The notes below the pieces were generated by a model. It worked only from the letters and a program-made list of their open reading frames with translations, made no database searches and was not told the origin of the DNA. The position numbers were made by a program, and so were the translations under genes. Positions 12,748 to 25,114 of a DNA stretch of 64,000 nt are shown piece by piece; the stretch's first letter is position 1; the number at the start of each line of letters is the position of its first letter. Origin of the DNA: Triglochin maritima (Eukaryota > Streptophyta > Magnoliopsida > Alismatales > Juncaginaceae); NCBI GenBank assembly GCA_963682175.1, contig OY821782.1:25565741-25629740 (forward strand), given 5' to 3'.

Positions 12748-14400
12748 ATGACTTTAGCCAGAAGTTGGATGTATGACCAAAGATTTAGTCGAACATTGGC
12801 CGATAATTTTGAGGCATTCAAAAAACTAACGTTTAATCCCAAAAACCAATACAATCAAGATGGAAGGATCTTGTGCCCGTGTAAAAAATGTTGCAACAAC
12901 AAGTGGGACAATACAATCAACTTGATACGCCAACCAATACACTTTGTCATCAAAGTGTTTCATATGAAGAGCACTTGTAGATGGTCGGACACTTCGTTCA
13001 AGAAATGGTTGGCGTATCAAGTTGAATTACTGCCAGAGGGAGGTTGTTTGCCGAAAGATACATATGAGACAAAGAAATTGATTCAAAATTTAGGATTTTA
13101 TTATGAAAACATTCATATGTGCTAGAATTATTGCATTTTGTACTGGAAAGAGAACGAGAATGCAAATTCATGTGCGATATGCGGAGAATCTTGTTGGTTG
13201 CCAGTGGAGGGGAAGATGAAGTAGACAGACAAGAACTGGGTTTTAAAAATCCAAAAAAAATCCAGTTGCGGTTTTACGACACTTCCCATTGAAACCAAGA
13301 CTTCACAAGTTGTATCTCTCTGCTGATATTGCAAAGTCGATGATATGGCATGAAGAACAATGTCAGAAAGATGAGAAATTGTGTCATCTAGTTGATTCTG
13401 CCTGTTGGGCTGAGTTGGATAACAAACATCCTAATTTCATTTCAGAGATAAGAAATGTGAGGTTAGGGTTGACCGCCGACGACTTTTAGTCATTCAGCCA
13501 AACTCAACACAGCATATGGCCTGTAATTCTCATGCCATATATTCTCCCACCGTGGATGAGTATGAATCATCAGTTCTTTATGATGTCGCTGATTATACCC
13601 GGTCGCCTTGGTAACAAGATACATGTTTGCTTGCAACCGTTAATCTAAGAGCTGAAAGAAGCATGGGAAGAAGGTTAAGACACTTATGACGCTTACACTA
13701 AGGGTTGCCTTGATGTGGACTGTAAACGACTTCCCTGCTTATGCCGATCTGAGTGGGTGTATGACTAGAGGATGTAAGGTCTGTCCCTAATGTATGGAAG
13801 ATACTTATTCCATTTATCTGAAGCATAGTGGGTAGAATGTGTATTTGGGTCATCATCGATGGCTTGAATCAGATCATCATTGGAGGAGAACAAGAGAGCA
13901 TTTGATGGTAAAGAGGATCATGGAATTGCACTGGAATACAAGTATGGCGAAGAAGTTCTTGACAACTTACAAAATTGTTCTATAGGCGACGAGAATAACT
14001 GGACGAAGATAAGTATTATTTTCCAATTCCCTTATTGGAAAAATCTTTTAGTGTGACACAATATTGACGTGATGCACACAGAGCAGAATGTTTGTGATAG
14101 TTTGTTGAAGACAATATTAACCCCAAAAGGAGCCAAAGATAACACAAAATCAAGGAATGACTTGAAAGAAATGGGTATAAGACACGATCGTATGTCAACC
14201 CATGATGACGATGGCAAAGTGACGTCTTATCCAACAACTTCTTTCTGGATGACTGCTACTGAGATGCAAATTTTTTGTAGTGTTCATCATTCAGTGAAGG
14301 TGCCAGATGGGTATTCATCCAACATATCTCGATGTGTGAATGAGAAAAAGTGCAAGATTAACTCACTAAAAAGTCATGATCATCACCTATTGATGCAAGA
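12748..14400 (+). pseudogene. CACTA-1 TNP2 transposase relic
   Basis: ATG at 12748 (MTLARSWMYDQRFSR). The transposase-associated domain includes CPCKKCCNNKW. TNP2 follows with NYCILYWKENENANSCAICG, LRHFPLKPRLHKLYLSADIA, IRNVRLGLTADDF, MPYILPPWMSMNHQFFMMSL and VMHTEQNVCDSLLKTIL. It is broken by TAG codons near 13123 and 13219, a frame change near 13260 and a stop near 13487. It ends in SLKSHDHHLLMQELL, the very start of DUF4218. Confidence 0.85.
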
Positions 14401-15264
14401 ATTATTATCGGCACAAATGTGGAAGGAATACAAGTTTGACCTCTACAAGAAGCGGGTGGAGCCGACACAGACCCCGGAGGAGCGGATGGCCGGACGACCA
14501 CCAACCATCTTTGTCGAGGATTGGTCCACTCTTTTAGATTATTGGGCCAGTGAGGTTTTCCATGTATACTTTCATTTTAATAAATATAATGTTGCTCAAT
14601 TAATATGAAAACTATTATTGTATTTAATTTTTGATGCAGAAAAAGGTGAGATCAACATGAAAAACCGGGCGAACCTAATTATACCACATACGTGTAGTAC
14701 AAAGTCTGTTGTGCGACATAAGGAGAATATGGTAATTGGTTACTTTTTTGTCTAAATTTGATTCATTTGATTTATTTTTTATGTAATGATACATCTTTTT
14801 TTATTACAGATTGCAGAATACCTGAGTTATCCGGAGCCTACACGGACATACATGTGGATTAAACTCCACAACAGGAACCATCCCGGAAGCCGCTGGACTC
14901 ATTGTAAGTTAATTACATGCATATTGATTAATAATTATTACTTTATTTCATGTTTCTATTGAATTTTAGCTATTGAAATGTTTTATTTCAGCAATAGTTT
15001 GAGACTATGAGAGGATCGGGTGAGTCGAGCTCTCATGGTTATGTCACCTCGGTCGCTCCTAATGATCCGGTTGGTACCATGTTGGGCGACGGACATGGAC
15101 AGGTTTGTATGTATTCCAGCTACGTCACACCTGCAGATATGTATGGTGCTCGTCGGATGCCAAGCAGAGCAGAACGCAGTGCCAGAGCAGACATGGAGCG
15201 AAACGACGAAGCATCTACGGAGTTGAAGCGCGTCAGCAGTGAGCTCGTGATGACTCAAAATTAA
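14401..15264 (+). pseudogene. CACTA-1 TNPA (Ptta-type) exons fused to TNP2
   Basis: Directly after the DUF4218 start the frame continues into KRVEPTQTPEERMAGRPPTI, FVEDWSTLLDYWAS, then spliced blocks KNRANLIIPHTCSTKSVVRH (14640-14740), EYLSYPEPTRTYMWIKLHNR (14815-14904) and MRGSGESSSHGYVTSVAPND to 15264. These are typical En/Spm TNPA/Ptta features. DUF4218 proper and DUF4216 are absent, so a deletion joined the two genes. Confidence 0.75.
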
Positions 15265-15676
15265 CTGAAGACGGCAGAATCCGCATTCTGTAAAATGCAG
15301 GTTCAAATGAACTTTTTGCTCAAGAAGGCACGTTACACGAGCGAAGTACTTTACACGTTGTTTGGTTAATTGTTTGCAACTATTGGTTTATGTCAAATAA
15401 TTTATATTGTTTATAACGTGCAGGATCATGACGTCACCCCTTTTTGCACACCGTTGCCACTGTCGAGACGAGATGACGATCACGGGCCTACAGGCAGAGC
15501 AGGGACATGAGGTTTGACGGCTTAGTCATTGCATTTAATATGCTACTTTTATCATTTGTAAAATGAATGAATCAAACTCTTTTCGGAATCAAACTCCTTT
15601 TTGAATGAATGTTTTATGCCTTGTTTGATTTTGACTTGAGTTCTTGAATGAATGTGTGAATGGTTATATTGTTGTG

Positions 15677-17084
15677 TGTTTAATCGTTTTAAATACCGCA
15701 AGTGCACGACTGCGTTGAAGCGGTGACAAGTACGGGTCGATCCCCAAGGAGCTGAGTAGCCTCTGGTTTTTCAGAAATCAAGTGGAAACAAAAAGGGATA
15801 ACAATTTGTCTATACTAATCTACGTTACACTAAACTACTAAGAAGAAAAATGCAAAGTAAAGCAACTAACGATTACTTCGAATCAAAACTAAAAGAATGT
15901 AAAACTAAGCTAGAATCAAGAAGAGAAAGACTCCTAGGGGTTGAGTGTGTGCACACATGTAAAAAGATGGTGAAGAATCCATTCTATAGGCACAAATGTA
16001 GGTAGTATTTTCATGCATAGGAAGTGTCTAAAGGTTATGGCAAAACCTATCAATCCATTCACTAACCTAGTTGATTAACATTCATATACACAAGCTGGTT
16101 ATTTGAGAACCTAAACAAGCATGGGAGGTGTCTAAGATGTGTGGCAAACTCATCAAGTATAATATTCTACTCTAACAAGCAAGCATACCTTCACATTTAT
16201 CAACACAATCAAAATATAAAGCATTCATATCCATTCTTTAATGCATGTATGAAGATCATCTCCACCCCCTAAAGGGGGATGAATCTACTCACTACACATT
16301 ATTCTAACAATTAAACTAAAGAAGAAAGGAAACATTCTAACTACTTTAGCCTACAATCAAAGAAATAAAAGTAAGTTAAGCATGTATAAAGAAACAACAT
16401 AAGAACCAAACAATGGAAAATTTATTTTATTAAATGACTCACATCACTAGCAACATTCTTCTCCACCTTGAGATTTTGCTCCAAGGCTTACTCCAAGTAG
16501 AGAGAATGTCACCAAGCAATGGGTGAATACAAAGGAAGGTGGAGAGTTCTATTTATAGGCATGGAAAAAGGTAATCCGGGACAATCCCCCGGTATGAGAC
16601 TAAACAAATACCAGAAATAAACTAAATACACACTAATATGCGACCCTACGAAATCTTAGCGGATCCGGATCAAAACAGACCGTCAATCAGTGGTCTTGGA
16701 CCGCCAATTGGTGGTATATATTGTTTTGATCCGACCGTTGTTTCGTGTGGGCTTTTCTGGATGTCTTTGGTGGTCTTTGATGCATCTACTTCGCTTGCTG
16801 GAACTCCGACCCGAATAGAATTGGCAAAATACTCCCCATGATGGTGTGAAGTATTCTTGTGTGCTCATTGGTCCTTCGATCTTACATTCAGGTCCTTCGA
16901 TCTTGCATCTTAGTCCTTGAGTCTCTCAACTCAGTCATTTTTCCTGCTTTTAGGTCCTTTTATGCATCTTCTCTTCAAACCTATTTATTTCTGAAATTCA
17001 AACATAAAACTCATCACGTACCATTGTTTAGGTGAAAGATAATGGATATAAGATACAAATATAAGCATGAAATGATGTCAATCA
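15677..17084 (-). mobile_element. Solo LTR inside CACTA-1
   Basis: TGTTTAATCG...CAATCA, 1408 bases, with perfect duplication TTGTG (15672-15676, 17085-17089). Same group and orientation as the gag-only element. Palindromes gaccgtcaatcagtggtc (16678-16695) and one from 16698 are diverged versions of the pair in the young LTRs. Confidence 0.9.
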
Positions 17085-17169
17085 TTGTGAATGATTGGAA
17101 GACATTTGATTTTCTTTGAACAGGGTAATCTGGAATTTTGGAAAACCCAAGTGGCTATTTTCGAATTCT

Positions 17170-17603
17170 GGTATGAGCTTACACCGACGGATATCCGTCA
17201 GTGTATACGTCGTTCCCTTTTCAGTACACCGACGGATATCTGTCGATGTATATCGTCGATACTTTCACCGACGGTAGGCATCCGTCGGTATATATTTTCA
17301 TTCGTCGGATAAGAACCTACAATTTTATTTGTCGGCGTAGCTACACCAACGGACCCGTCCGTCGGACTAGTACACCGTCGGCGTATCCGTCAACGCTATC
17401 CACCCGACGAAAACCACAACCAAAAAATTGGTGGGAAAATTGGCACCAACAACTATTCTGACGATGCTCATCCGTCGGTGAAACTATACACCAACGCCTT
17501 CAAGTCCGACCGACGAGTTTCTGTCGGTATATGATATCACAAACGGATACGTATATACACCGACGATTATTTTCTGTCGTTGAATCCCAGTTCTCCTGTA
17601 GTG
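17170..17603. repeat. CACTA-1 right subterminal repeats
   Basis: At least eight ACACCGACGGATA/TATCCGTCGGTGT motifs, several paired head to head (e.g. caccgacggatatccgtcag near 17181). Likely TNPA binding sites. Confidence 0.85.
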
Positions 17604-18890
17604 ACTTGAGGAACTTAGTTTTACAAAGAAATGCTTTCCATTGAAAGTAGTGTGGACTACATGGTTTTTTTAAATTTGCATTGTATACCAAAGCATGCTC
17701 ATCTAATGATTGTTTTTTACTACTTAGAAGCATATTAGGCATTTTGTTTCCTTTGGTGAACTCTTCTAGATTTTTTCTTAATTGAACATTGCATTCCTTG
17801 AGATCTATTTATTCAACATAAATGGGTGTTGAATTCAGACTATAAAGTTCTAATGCAAGTTTATCATGTCTAGTAAGCACATCATTATTTTCATTCATGA
17901 TGGATTCAATTTTGCAATGAAGTTCATTAATTCCTTCTTAGCTAGTTTGTTCTTTTCATAAAAGACTTCAGCAACTAGCTCATGAAATGTATTTTCTAGC
18001 TCATCAAAAGAATATGAATTATTGTTAGAACGAGAGCTTCTTTCCCTTCTCTCTTCTTTTCCCTTTTTATCATTTTTACTTCTTTCCTTCTCCTCAAATT
18101 ATCTTCTTCTTTCTTTTTCTCTTCTCTTCTCATTCTCTTCACCTTTTCTCCTTTCTTTTCTCTTCCTTCTCTCTCTCTCTCTGTGTGTGTGTCTCTCTTC
18201 AGAAATTTGAAGAAATAGTGTGAGGACATATGTCCTCATTTTTTTCTCTTACTCTTGGTTCACCGGGTTGCATAGTGAAGAGTTCATATTTATGTATAAG
18301 GAGACTAATCCTTGTGTCTTTTGTTCTGCTATTTCCCTTTTGATGCATTTGTAGTTTATGTCATATGCACTCTCATAACCTCTAATACGGTCATATTCTC
18401 CCTCATTCACGTCACAATAAACAATGTTCATGATATCAAAGTTCATCTCAATCTCTTTCATTTTAACTCAACTTAGGGTGGCTAGTTCATCTTCCCTATG
18501 TGGTGTGAAAGGATTTTGAAGGAAGGTCTACTTAAGGTCACTAGATTGTAAGAAAATTCTCATTATATTCTTCCAATAATCATAGTTTGACTCATTAAAC
18601 AATGGTGGTCTAGATGTGGACAAATGATTAGTAGCATATCATTCATGCATTCTTCAAGATAGCCGTTGGGAATAACGACATGAAAATGGCTCAAAAAGGA
18701 AATTTAAAAACAATGGAACGGTTTGCCGAAATCGTCTATGTCCGACTGTTCAACCATGAAGTTGTTCTTTACAAATGGTCAGACGGAAACTAAATTTCGA
18801 TCGACTAGTTTGCACAAGCATGATGGGTTGAGTTTGGATGGTTTTTCGGCTAAGGTTTGTGTAATCTATTGAAATCCAAATCCGTAAGTT
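17604..18890 (-). pseudogene. SIRE-like Copia gag and damaged 5' LTR
   Basis: 18640-18540 reads STSRPPLFNESNYDYWKNIM then RIFLQSSD, the gag start of SIRE/Tork Copia elements. 17760-17604 reads LEEFTKGNKMPNMLLSSKKQ then SLDEHALVYN, matching the late gag helical region (L...Q......GLGY). Between them is a Lys/Glu/Arg-rich region from a CT-rich tract (18030-18195). 18650-18880 is LTR sequence lacking the U5 part. Confidence 0.7.
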
Positions 18891-19404
18891 TAATATTTTA
18901 TTATAAAAAAACCATTTTTGACTAAATTTAGTATTGAAAAAATAAAAGTACATCAAGAAAATAACTAAACGACATTAAAAATAGATTAACAAATAAATAA
19001 AAAATCGATCAAAGAAGACAAAACTAGGTCCGAATCGAATGGAACGGAACCAGATTTTTCCGAATATGATAAAACCGAATCATACCTTTTTTGATCCGGC
19101 TTGGTATGGACGGAACTGGTACAGTACACTCCTAGATGAAAATACCTTTCCAAATTATGAAAATACTCAAAATTGCACATGCTTAAGATATATGTTTAAA
19201 GTCCATCAACAAGTAAAGCACCCTATGTGCCTTAGAAAAGTTTGGATAATATTCGGCTAATTAATTAATATGTCCATATCAGAAGTAGAAAAACAGTTAT
19301 TCTTATTTTACTTGTTTACAATAACATATTCCTTAGAATCTCCAACTTCTTTTAAAAAAAATAAAAAATACATGAGCATCCGGCGGAGCCGGGCCTCAAA
19401 GGAA
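18891..19404. other. Unassigned
   Basis: AT-rich spacer between the Copia relic and MULE copy 3. It contains a 'gaatggaacggaaccag' patch reminiscent of MITE subterminal sequence. No gene. Confidence 0.4.
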
Positions 19405-20900
19405 TTTCGAAGTTAGTGTAATTTTGACGTCTCGAATCTTTAAGAAAGTTTTGAATATTTGTCAGTTGCATTTCAATAGCCATGTTGACGCGGTCGAAAA
19501 GAGTATCCAGAGGTGGAGTAAATGAAGTGATCCAGTCTTTCAGACGAATGTGTGATTTCGACCCTACAGTTCGTAGTGTTGCCGAAATGAAAGACTTTGT
19601 TAGTCCAATTCAACACAATTTTTTCTTTATGCACTAACCATGTCCCGTCCAGATACCCCGTGATAGCCGGCCAAGACCCATACGAATCTTTCATAAGATT
19701 AACAGTTCTATTATACTCGGTTTCTAAAGTAGAAAGCATGATTTTCCTATACTTTCCGCACTTCAAAGTCTCTGCCATCTGCTTGTTTTTGCCAAATGCG
19801 TGGAATGCGTAATTGTATACGTCTTTGTTGATATGTCAGGTGCAAAGTAAATGAGCAGAGTCAGGAAAAACCTCTCTCACTGATCGCATCAGGCCTAACT
19901 CCCGGTCTGTTATTATTGCGCGCAATCGGGCTGACAGTACTGCATAACAAATCTCGCAACTTCTCCAACACCCAGCGGTAACTAGACTCAGACTCATCAT
20001 TCATAATTGCATAGCCGATAAGGAAGTTCAGGTTTGTTGGTGTCATCCCAACCATCTCGAACAAATGCATTTTGTACTTGTTCGTTTTGTACGTCGAATC
20101 TATGCAAATTACCGAAAGGTATGTACGTAACAACTTAACTGACGTCGGATGTGCCAAGAATATGTGAGTGATGACATTAGTTTCTTCATCTGTCATAATC
20201 CAATACAAGTACGGATACTGCATTGCTTGATGTAGAAACTGCTGAGCGGGATTCCTGTCTTTAGATTTCTCCCACCTCATGTAATCTCTACAATTATAAA
20301 TGTTTCTCTGATTCGGATTATCCTCCGGGAATTTTTCCTTTACCGCCAACATGATGTTACGTGGTTTCGCTTGTGCCCCAGTCATGTTACAAACAATTCT
20401 CTTTGCTCCAAGACGAAGACCGCTGATCTGTCGGTGACCTTCCGGATACACCCACAACCCTTTCTTTTCGTGTTCCTCCGTACTGCAATATCCGTATCTC
20501 GGGAACCCATTTCATTTCTGCGATCGCATCTCAGATAACAATTCATCTGACTATCTCGTTGTGGTTTATAGAAGGATACTACCAAAAAAATCTAGATCCG
20601 GTGACAACTTGTTTCGCCCATCTATTCGCGTCATCGAATGTTGGAAATACTTGTGGACTTACAAGAAAGCTCACTGTAATCTACCATATCACCCTTGAAA
20701 TCTTGCAACGGAACCTCAAATAATTTGAAATAACACAACATGTAATTTTTTTTAAAAAAAGGGCGTTTGGGCAGCGTTTGTAAAAAACACCTCCCCAATG
20801 GGGGAGGCATCTGGCTTGAACGCCCCCATGGGTCAGGCGTTTCTATGCAAATTCCATGTTTTTTTACTTACCTTGCCAGATCAAGACTTTCGTCAGACAT
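19405..20900 (-). pseudogene. MULE transposase of copy 3 (FAR1-like N-terminus and DDE core)
   Basis: ATG at 20900 (MSDESLDLA) with a GTAAGT donor 29 bases on. It keeps the N-terminal FAR1-like region missing from copy 1: YLRCDRRNEMGSRDTDIAV, then NMTGAQAKPRNIMLAVKEK. The MULE core follows: CIDSTYKTNKYKMHLFEMVG, FLIGYAIMNDESESSYRWVL. The second catalytic Asp region is altered (ARNNNRPGVRPD in place of ITDRDLGLMRP) by a small rearrangement. It shares the TGA at 19838-19836 with copy 1. Confidence 0.8.
20755..20860. repeat. GC-rich block in transposase first intron, MULE copy 3
   Basis: cacctccccaatgggggagg is an inverted repeat; gaacgcccccatgg and ggcgtttc flank it. A similar block sits at 33735-33795 in copy 1 (gatgcccccaccatgggcg). 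Confidence 0.6.
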
Positions 20901-21055
20901 TTTCGTAGTGTTGGTACTAGTATAGTGAGAAGAACTGAGAAAGAAACTTTATTTTAAGAGACGAGACAAAATGTGTATTAAATGGAATGTAAAGGGCAAA
21001 ATGATAATTGATGTGGACCATTTAAGTAATTCTCTTAATCTATCGAATTAAAATA

Positions 21056-22631
21056 TTCATCATGTCTACTACAGCAATTATACTGAATATTATATTATTA
21101 GTATTTCTTAAAACTCTCAAGCTAAACAAATTCAGTTATGGGTCCCAACAGTTCTTTCCGCACGTGGGCTTCATGAAGCATTTTCGGATGAGCTGTGATT
21201 CTGTGGCCGAACCCATTCATTTTTGGATTTGGTTTCTTCCTGGTCCTGTAGAGTTTTTTTTCATCAAGGGTTTTGACTTGTCGCTTGTGGCATTTTAAGT
21301 ACTGCACAATTTCTAGCTCATACTTGAGCTGAATTTTGTATTTTGCACAATTTCTAGCTCCTACTTGAGATAAACTTTTGTATTTTTTGTTGTGACACGT
21401 GATATAAAAGAAGGCGGTATTGAGAAAAAAATATTTTTATCCAAACAAATTAATATTCTTAAACATGTGAACCACCAATATGAAAAGGAGAACGTCATGG
21501 TTTCGGCACGACCTGTACCTCGCCAATTCCTAACAGGTTGGGTACGGGTTGACCCCGATTTGTCCCGAATTGATGTGACTTGTTTACATCCCTAATTTCA
21601 ACTCACATGACCCATAAAAGGTTCCGTCCAAAAAAATGGGTAAATGAATTATTGTACAACTGGTTTAACAATTTGTTAATGAGATGGGTTAATAGATAAC
21701 TAGATAAAAATCTATAATATGTAACGCATGTATTTTACATTAAGTATTTATAAAAATAACATTTAATATTATATAACATTTATCAAACTTGTATCCAAAA
21801 AATTATATTTATTTTGGGAATAATATAAATATATAAATAAATATTGGACAAACAACTAAACTCCTAAATTGAAGAGGTCACCCATAGCAGCGGTTAACCT
21901 TTTTTCTACCGTGTCCGTCTCGTTTATGTGATGACTAAGATTTTCTACCGTCTGTTATGTGATGGTTCCACACCTAGGTGAATACGTCCCATACGCACCA
22001 GACTTATGTCAACGGTATGCATACCGTTGGTAAAATTGAAAATTCACATAAGAAACTAGCCAAAATCCATTCACCAAATATCACAACTTGGCAGGTGATA
22101 TACGTACGCAAAACTTAATATAATCTTTGCACACCACAGTTAAAAAGTTAACAAAAAATAATTTCACCTCCGTGTTTTGTTTTAGATGACCAGTAAGACA
22201 GTGCTTAACAAGAAGTCAACAAGACTCCATGAAGCTAAACCAGGCTGGCAAACTTACAGATCGCAAGGACGTATCGGAACATATTCTAAAGTAAACTAAT
22301 TCTAGGAAAAATTAACTACTCCAAAACATCAAAATTCTATCCACTGGATTTCAAAATAAGTTAATAATAAAAGCAGTTACCTCACAAACAACTCTGGCAA
22401 GAATGATGTTAAACAACAGCACATGATAGCCCTCGTCAACATCAGTTCTTCGAGAATCAAGCAAAACATTGAAGCAATGAGCCAGGTTTACCCATATAAA
22501 CAAACATAACCAACGCAAACAAACAGCCACCAGGCAACTTCAAAATGTCCCCTAAATATTTTCACTTCATCATCATATCCAGAAACAATAAGTTAACTTA
22601 AAATTTCCCGTCGTACTCCAATAAAAGCCAA
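21056..22631. other. Unassigned, AT-rich
   Basis: No recognised domain. A 61-codon minus ORF (21307-21122) encodes a basic peptide with RTRKKPNPKMNGFGHRITAH that I do not recognise. 22300-22631 may be the 3' UTR of the OB-fold relic that follows. Confidence 0.4.
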
Positions 22632-22823
22632 TCACTCTTCAACGACATTCACCAGTTCGTACTCCACTAAAGATAAGTTATTATCCTCTTTTACAAAGAA
22701 GGTGGCTGGTTCAGTCACCTCAACACGACACTACTTGTCAACAGTAAGCCCAATGGAGCCCTTGAACATATCGATCTTTGCATTGCGCAGAATCACAGTA
22801 GCACCAGCCTTCATCATGTCAAC
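22632..22823 (-). pseudogene. OB-fold protein exon (At4g28440-like), degenerate
   Basis: Minus-strand reading VDMMKAGATVILRNAKIDMF, KGSIGLTVDK, stop, CRVEVTEPATFFVKEDNNLS, LVEYELVNVVEE, stop. This matches the last exon of the small plant OB-fold nucleic-acid-binding family (At4g28440-like), with a splice acceptor (tag) directly upstream. The internal TAG replaces the Trp of the family's DKWGRIE motif. Upstream exons were not found. It is either a relic or a captured exon. Confidence 0.75.
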
Positions 22824-22832
22824 TACTCAATA

Positions 22833-23022
22833 GATATCTCAAGATTTCTTTTCGATCATAATGCACTACAATGATTAATTTAAGAGCACCCCAAATTCCA
22901 ATATGGTTGGTTGCACAAAGCCTAAACAAAAAACCAACAAAACGTGATTCCATGCAAAGCATTGATCCTAAAGCATGCTTAAGAGCACCCAAAAAAATCA
23001 AGGAAGACAAGTACAGATGGAC
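22833..23022. repeat. Dispersed repeat, copy A
   Basis: About 190 bases (agatatctcaagatttctt...gtacagatgg) recur at 24748-24935 in the same orientation with about 90% identity. The repeat abuts the OB-fold exon here. Confidence 0.8.
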
Positions 23023-23590
23023 CACCAAATATCTAGATTTAGCATACAACTAGCAAGTAGACTATTACTAATGCTGGCAAGCCTAGATTAAACATGAATG
23101 ACGTCTAAGGATATGGCAAGCATCTATAGAGAATACTAGATTGAGCAACATCGAATGGAAAAACTACCAATTACATGAATGAATCATTAAATCTACATGC
23201 TCACAAGTAGTACAGACAAGATACTAGGCAGTTAATCTAGATCTAAGCATGTCATGTAAAGCCATCCGAGATAGTGGCATAACATCAAACACCTGACATT
23301 CATCTACAAATACACAAACAAGATATACTTTTAGACAAAAAACCTGCACACCCAACATGAAGAAATTAGTAATTACACAACCACCACTACTTAGATCATC
23401 CGATAATTTTCTCCAATCTCAAAGTGGATGAATCTACTCTACTAAAACTAAATCTAGCAGGCACAAAAATACATCCAAAGAAGACATGGATGAAATGGAA
23501 ATCCATGTATATAGTAAAAAAGTGTAAGGAAAGATGAAGAAACCTAATTTTATTGATTCTAGCTCCAAGTTTACAAGATGAGTCTTCATA

Positions 23591-23623
<33 letters not shown>

Positions 23624-24747
23624 GTTCGTTTCGCAAGTGGGTACATGGTAAGAGCAAAATGAACGAAGGAAAAAGAGCAAAAGAGGCAACACACCTTTTA
23701 ATAGGATTAGGATGTCTCCAAGATTAAATCCAACAATCAAAATCGATTTCCATTAAGTTCTTCACGTTTCAATGATTTTTGTAAATCGATTTTCTTAAAC
23801 CTACCGCGTGGTATGGATAACCTGATTTCATAATCTTGTTTCTCTGGTTAAATTGGTCGATATGGGTACCAATAAAATATATTTCCAATTTTTACACACA
23901 AATGGAGTTTTTTTCTCCATTTATGTACAAAATATAAAGAACATAAGAATATTTAACTACATGAAATTATTTTAATCGTCATATATCGAACTAGAAAGTG
24001 GGTGATAGAAAGTAACAATTCTAAATTTGGAAACCATTCTAAAAATATGAAGCTATCTATATCTTATGACTTATATGTTGCAAATACTACCAAAATATTA
24101 AGTTATTTTATTTGAATTTATGGAATGCTACAAAAATCCAAACTGTCACATAAGGTTTTGTATGAACAAAGAAGCCCGAAAAAGTTTTAGATTTATAGTC
24201 GCCTCTGCGAAGAATACACACGTACTTCATCTATATGGTTGTAGCACAAGATAATTTTGTCACTAATATTGACCCCTTGAAGATATATGGATCCGATCAT
24301 ATGGAAATTTTGGAAATGGTCTAAATATAATATGAAATAGGTGTAGATACAAGAAATGCGGATTTCAAAGTTTTCTAGCTATGATCGAATTTTATGATTG
24401 GATACTCAACATAACATCAAACAATGAACATAATGCAAACAAAGTTTCTTGCTGACATTCACGGTAGAGTATCACTATGACCGGCGAAGTCCAACTGAAA
24501 TGGTTTGAAGTAGTTACAAGTGTAGTTAAGAAGATTTTAAGATAGAAATCTGTTTAACAAGGCATCATCCTTCTCCTATAAAATCGTTGAAGTTTATGCA
24601 GTTCTACCATGTCAGATAGAGAATAAACTTGAGAGTGCTAACATGCAGAAGCATTCCATTTTTTTATTTTTAGACTCGAGACATGATACATACTTTCTAA
24701 ATTGGATATATTAACATAAAATGATCATTAGAAGGTTTTCTGATTGC
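23023..24747. other. Unassigned, AT-rich, with a 32-base G run
   Basis: No domain or element end seen. 23591-23622 is an uninterrupted run of 32 G, which makes overlapping minus-strand ORFs with polyproline; those ORFs are artefacts of the run. Confidence 0.4.
23591..23622. repeat. Poly(G)32
   Basis: Uninterrupted run of 32 G in otherwise AT-rich DNA. It could be genuine or an assembly/sequencing artefact. Confidence 0.85.
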
Positions 24748-24935
24748 TAAAGATATCTCAAGATTTCTTTTCGATCATAATGCACTAAAATAATTAATTT
24801 AAAAGCACCCAATATGGTTGGTTGCACAAAGCATAAACAAAAAACCAACAAAATGTAATTCCATGTAAAGCATTGATCGTAAAGCATGCTTAAGAGCACC
24901 CAAAAAAAATCAAGGAAGACAAGTACAGATGGACT
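24748..24935. repeat. Dispersed repeat, copy B
   Basis: Second copy of the segment at 22833-23022, lacking about ten bases near its middle. No OB-fold exon accompanies this copy. Confidence 0.8.
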
Positions 24936-25114
24936 TCCAACTTTGGAAGTCTCTTATCAATATATGCAAACTAAATAAAAAATCATGCATCTAAACACAA
25001 AGAAACCAAAAATAAATCGGGTAGGAAATGTTCTTAGATGGATGTTTAGTCAATTAAGCGTATTGATTGGAGACCTATTGCATCCAAGATATAGTTGATG
25101 TACATGCTGAGCCT

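Larger units (their letters stand above)
8998..17603 (+). mobile_element. CACTA-1 element (8.6 kb)
   Basis: Left end CACTACTAGAAA, right end reversed CACTACAGGAGAA, target duplication ACT on both sides (8995-8997, 17604-17606). Subterminal ACACCGACGGATA repeats in both orientations lie at 8998-9135, 10510-10960 and 17170-17603. The plus-strand TNP2/TNPA region is degenerate. It contains an element with long inverted repeats and a solo LTR. Confidence 0.9.
19405..21055 (-). mobile_element. MULE copy 3 (right half only)
   Basis: The right inverted repeat is recognisable at about 20930-21055 (ttgccctttac, aattacttaaat). The transposase gene runs leftward and ends abruptly near 19405, at a position corresponding to about 32865 of copy 1. 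The SWIM/OTU part and the whole plant mobile domain gene are missing. Confidence 0.8.

Noticed and set aside
18022..18229. Lys/Glu/Arg-rich and Leu/Ser-rich ORFs on opposite strands
   Set aside because: Both come from a CT-rich low-complexity tract inside the Copia gag relic.
23396..23740. Proline-rich ORF
   Set aside because: Its proline run is the translated poly(G) tract, and it has no other support.
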